NCBI GenBank assembly: GCA_944377485.1
Contig: CALWFB010000007.1
Location: 1 to 64,000, forward strand
Direction of reading: 5' to 3'
DNA: 64,000 nucleotides
From: an uncultured Clostridia bacterium
GTDB lineage: Bacteria; Bacillota; Clostridia; Christensenellales; UBA1242
Shown in pieces: positions 62,901 through 64,000 of this stretch. A model generated the notes under the pieces. The model was given only the letters and a program-made list of their open reading frames with translations, made no database searches and was not told where the DNA came from. Position 1 is the stretch's first letter; every line of letters starts with the position of its first letter. The position numbers and the translations under genes are program-made.

Positions 62901-64000
62901 GGTATATCTGCTATATCATATTCTATATATGTTGCGCTATATCTTGCATATAATGCTAAATCAGACGTGATTGTCTTCCCTGATAATTCATATTCTTCGC
63001 CATCTATTGTCTCCCAACATTCAAAGGTATAGGTATATGTGTTATCTGCCGGCTTGGTTGGTTCTTCTCCGCTATATTCTATACTTGTGCCATATTCATC
63101 TGTCAATGTATCTAATACTGTTGTTTTATTCTCATCATAAAAGGTCACGGTATAACTATTTGTCACTCTATTAAAGTTTGCTGTGATTGTCTCTTCTGCT
63201 GTGATTGTGCCACTATTTGAACTCCAACCTGTGAATGTATATTCATACTGTGCTGTATCTTCAAATGGCATTGCTATTACATTTGTCTTATCATTAAATG
63301 TCAATATGTTGCCGTCAGTTTCATATGTCGTTCCATATGGTACTGTCACACTATATATATTCAATGAGCCGTATTCAGCATTGTTCACTTCAATAGTCAC
63401 AGTAAAGGTCTGTATTTCCTCTTCATATATTACAGTCAAATCTCCTATCACTGTATAGAAATTAGTTTCTCCTTCTCTTGTTGCTCCCATCACTTCAAAT
63501 TTTGTCATTTCGTGACCAATTGTCTCATTATAGGTTATTTCTATTCTATCTCCATAGTGCAGTGTATTACTTCCTGTTAATTCTATCCCCTCACTATCTT
63601 TGATTACTACTTGGCTCGGTATCTTGTTGATTCTGTATTCTATGTATTCTTCTGTGAAACTTGCATATACGTCTTTATCTACTATTATGTTTGTTAAGTC
63701 TACTGGCTCTCCTTCCTTATCTACCCAGCCTGCAAAGGTATAGTTGTATGTCGGTGTACTATGTTTGGTTGGTATCTCTTTGTATGTACTATCTTGATTG
63801 TATGCCACTTCCTCTATCTTGTATATCGTCTCGCCTGTCTCATCATAGAACGTTATTGTATAGGTATTGATTGCTACTCCTTCTACTTCGATTACTATAT
63901 CATCTTTTACTGTCAATGTATAATAGCCATTAGTATCCGCCTCTATTATCTCTCCATTCGCTTTGACTGTTATCTCACTTTCAGTATATCCTGCATTAAG
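59990..64000 (-). CDS. BspA-like leucine-rich repeat surface protein, 5' end outside window
   Basis: The frame stays open to the window edge, so at least 1336 residues are seen and the start and signal peptide lie outside. The visible N-terminal part (about 500 residues) holds InlB B-repeat (Listeria-Bacteroides) modules with the Y-T-F-(A/T/E)-(G/C)-W signature. Between them are repeated units containing LHYGDRIEITY and GATREGETNFYTV. The rest is LRR_5/BspA-type repeats, IP-A-S-V-T-S-I-G-x-x-A-F-x-x-C-S-x-L. A recurring LANVYYEGT(I/V)-EW-(M/V)-ISF cassette interrupts them. The C-terminus (GEYTVYTKI) has no LPXTG motif or membrane helix. Such proteins are adhesins or host-binding surface proteins in oral and gut bacteria. 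Some stretches are richer in G+C than the neighbours. Confidence 0.9.
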   Translation of the reverse strand, partial: LNAGYTESEITVKANGEIIEADTNGYYTLTVKDDIVIEVEGVAINTYTITFYDETGETIYKIEEVAYNQDSTYKEIPTKHSTPTYNYTFAGWVDKEGEPVDLTNIIVDKDVYASFTEEYIEYRINKIPSQVVIKDSEGIELTGSNTLHYGDRIEITYNETIGHEMTKFEVMGATREGETNFYTVIGDLTVIYEEEIQTFTVTIEVNNAEYGSLNIYSVTVPYGTTYETDGNILTFNDKTNVIAMPFEDTAQYEYTFTGWSSNSGTITAEETITANFNRVTNSYTVTFYDENKTTVLDTLTDEYGTSIEYSGEEPTKPADNTYTYTFECWETIDGEEYELSGKTITSDLALYARYSATYIEYDIADIPAQVEIRKGGKNLTSDDTLHYGDRIEITYYVSVGYKMTRFEVRGATREGETNFYTVSGDLTVIYEEVIQTFTIQWMNYDGSVLETDIIEYGSIPEYNGATPVRESTDDYIYTFAGWDPVITEAKEDISYIAQYKQDEILHFTIENGKITEYFGTDKDIIIPTTYSIASDGTIIVGNNHKVTSVGDEAFYNNSLTSITIPASVTSLGYRAFSGCSSLETVIFISGSQLESIGNYAFNKCSSITSITIPASVTNLGMLAFSNCTGLKTVTFEENSQLNYIGMQAFTVCTNLTSINIPESVTSIGNYAFDNCSNLANVYYEGTVNEWVSITFGNDAANPLYYGANLYINDDELVTEINIDTATKINSYVFYEYTNLTKVTIGSQVTSIGDSAFEGCTGLTEINYNAVNLADLSNNNRVFNYAGQDGAGIVFNIGADVTRIPAYLFYTYIYNTQAYITAVNFAENSQCKEIGNNAFTSTDITNITIPASVTRIGITAFVGCSELTEVIFENVYVWSVSETQGGAGTELSPTDLQNTSTAATYLADTYNAYYWTREDVEVLDFEINDSREITKYTGTDTEVVIPSTYSLLEDGTVIAGTDNTITGIADGGGTYPNYTGVFANSSIISITLPSTIEKIGVYAFYNSSNLANVYYEGTIDEWMEISFGSAYGPLSNGANLYVNGDELVTEVSIDSATRIKDEIFRGCTSIKKVTIGSQVTIIGNRAFRGCDNLANVYYEGTIEKWMEISFYADANPLYNGANLYVNGDELVTEVSIYSATIIKDHVFEGCESLTKVTIGSQVTNIEYNAFRGCSNLVTVIFEEGSQLESIGEYAFYNCSSLSSITIPASVTSIARNTFSGCSNLATVIIEKGSQLESIGSSTFYGCSSLTSITIPASVTSIGNLAFGYTFDLETVIIESNYAYKTATSTTACGNLLRYATVVRVLTSCIGTDTNSYLENTANFTKTTDGEYTVYTKI
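60603..60735. repeat. Coding DNA repeat B, copy 1 (BspA-like gene)
   Basis: Copy encoding the cassette YYEGT-EW-ISF and ANLYVNGDELVTEVSI. It is nearly identical over most of its length to the copy at 60857-60982 and related to 61848-61974. Confidence 0.8.
60857..60982. repeat. Coding DNA repeat B, copy 2 (BspA-like gene)
   Basis: Second copy of the cassette, differing from the first mainly in the short stretch coding the residues after SF. Confidence 0.8.
61848..61974. repeat. Coding DNA repeat B, copy 3, more diverged (BspA-like gene)
   Basis: Third copy of the cassette, coding NEWVSITFGNDAANPLYYG and the INDDELVTEINI version. It shows more changes than copies 1 and 2. Confidence 0.7.
62715..62851. 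repeat. Coding DNA repeat A, copy 1 (BspA-like gene)
   Basis: Encodes the unit running from LHYGDRIEITY to DLTVIYEE. It matches 63429-63567, with a stretch of more than 35 identical bases in the part coding GATREGETNFYTV. Confidence 0.8.
63429..63567. repeat. Coding DNA repeat A, copy 2 (BspA-like gene)
   Basis: Second copy of the same unit, about 580 bases away in the same orientation, with substitutions in the part coding the region before GATREGE. Confidence 0.8.

Overview
The window is AT-rich bacterial DNA that reads as a low-GC, Gram-positive-type (Bacillota) chromosome, most likely a member of the Clostridia. The evidence is a 16S rRNA gene of Clostridia character, SepF, a valyl T-box leader, a SpoVB-type flippase, a DUF421/DUF4363 pair, half-size TauE proteins, sigma-A type promoters (TTGACA-17-TATAAT variants) and AAGGAG ribosome binding sites. 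The standard code is used and TGA acts as a stop. Placement in an uncultured gut lineage is my inference; a 16S search would settle it. No tRNA gene, CRISPR array, insertion sequence or phage gene was recognised.

Layout. 1-1801: the 5' part of a 16S rRNA gene read leftward, with a folded leader and its promoter. 2183-10453: a membrane-anchored repeat protein, an Smr protein, tig-clpP-clpX, two small membrane proteins, then a short cell-division and envelope cluster (unknown 81-residue gene, sepF, lspA, rluD). 10641-21650: one 3669-residue membrane-anchored surface protein. 22025-28038: rsmA, T-box and valS, groES-groEL. 28133-36238: a SPOR protein, a TauE pair, a 1062-residue surface protein, a LysM protein, a lipid-linked sugar flippase, and DUF421/DUF4363. 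36265-44667: uvrA with a degenerate J-domain protein, a small EF-hand-like membrane protein, oligoendopeptidase F, two membrane-tethered winged-helix-like proteins and uvrB. 44779-51969: a 1295-residue surface protein, a HicB-like protein with an unknown partner, a GT39-like membrane glycosyltransferase and a small orphan gene. 52298-59662: rpoB-rpoC. 59990 to the right edge: a partial BspA-like leucine-rich repeat surface protein.

How the genes fit together. Housekeeping genes for transcription, proteolysis, folding, excision repair, ribosome maturation and lipoprotein processing alternate with very large exported proteins. Two of these (475 and 3669 residues) are held by an N-terminal membrane helix. 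Two (1062 and 1295 residues) have a signal peptide, one C-terminal membrane helix and a long charged cytoplasmic tail. One (at least 1336 residues) shows no anchor. Together these five take up roughly a third of the window.

The points most worth a second look are the giant protein, the two surface proteins with cytoplasmic tails, the RpoB rifampicin-pocket substitutions, the HicB-like pair, the EF-hand-like membrane protein behind a consensus promoter with an operator-like dyad, the HPD-less J-domain protein, and the paired membrane winged-helix-like proteins upstream of uvrB.
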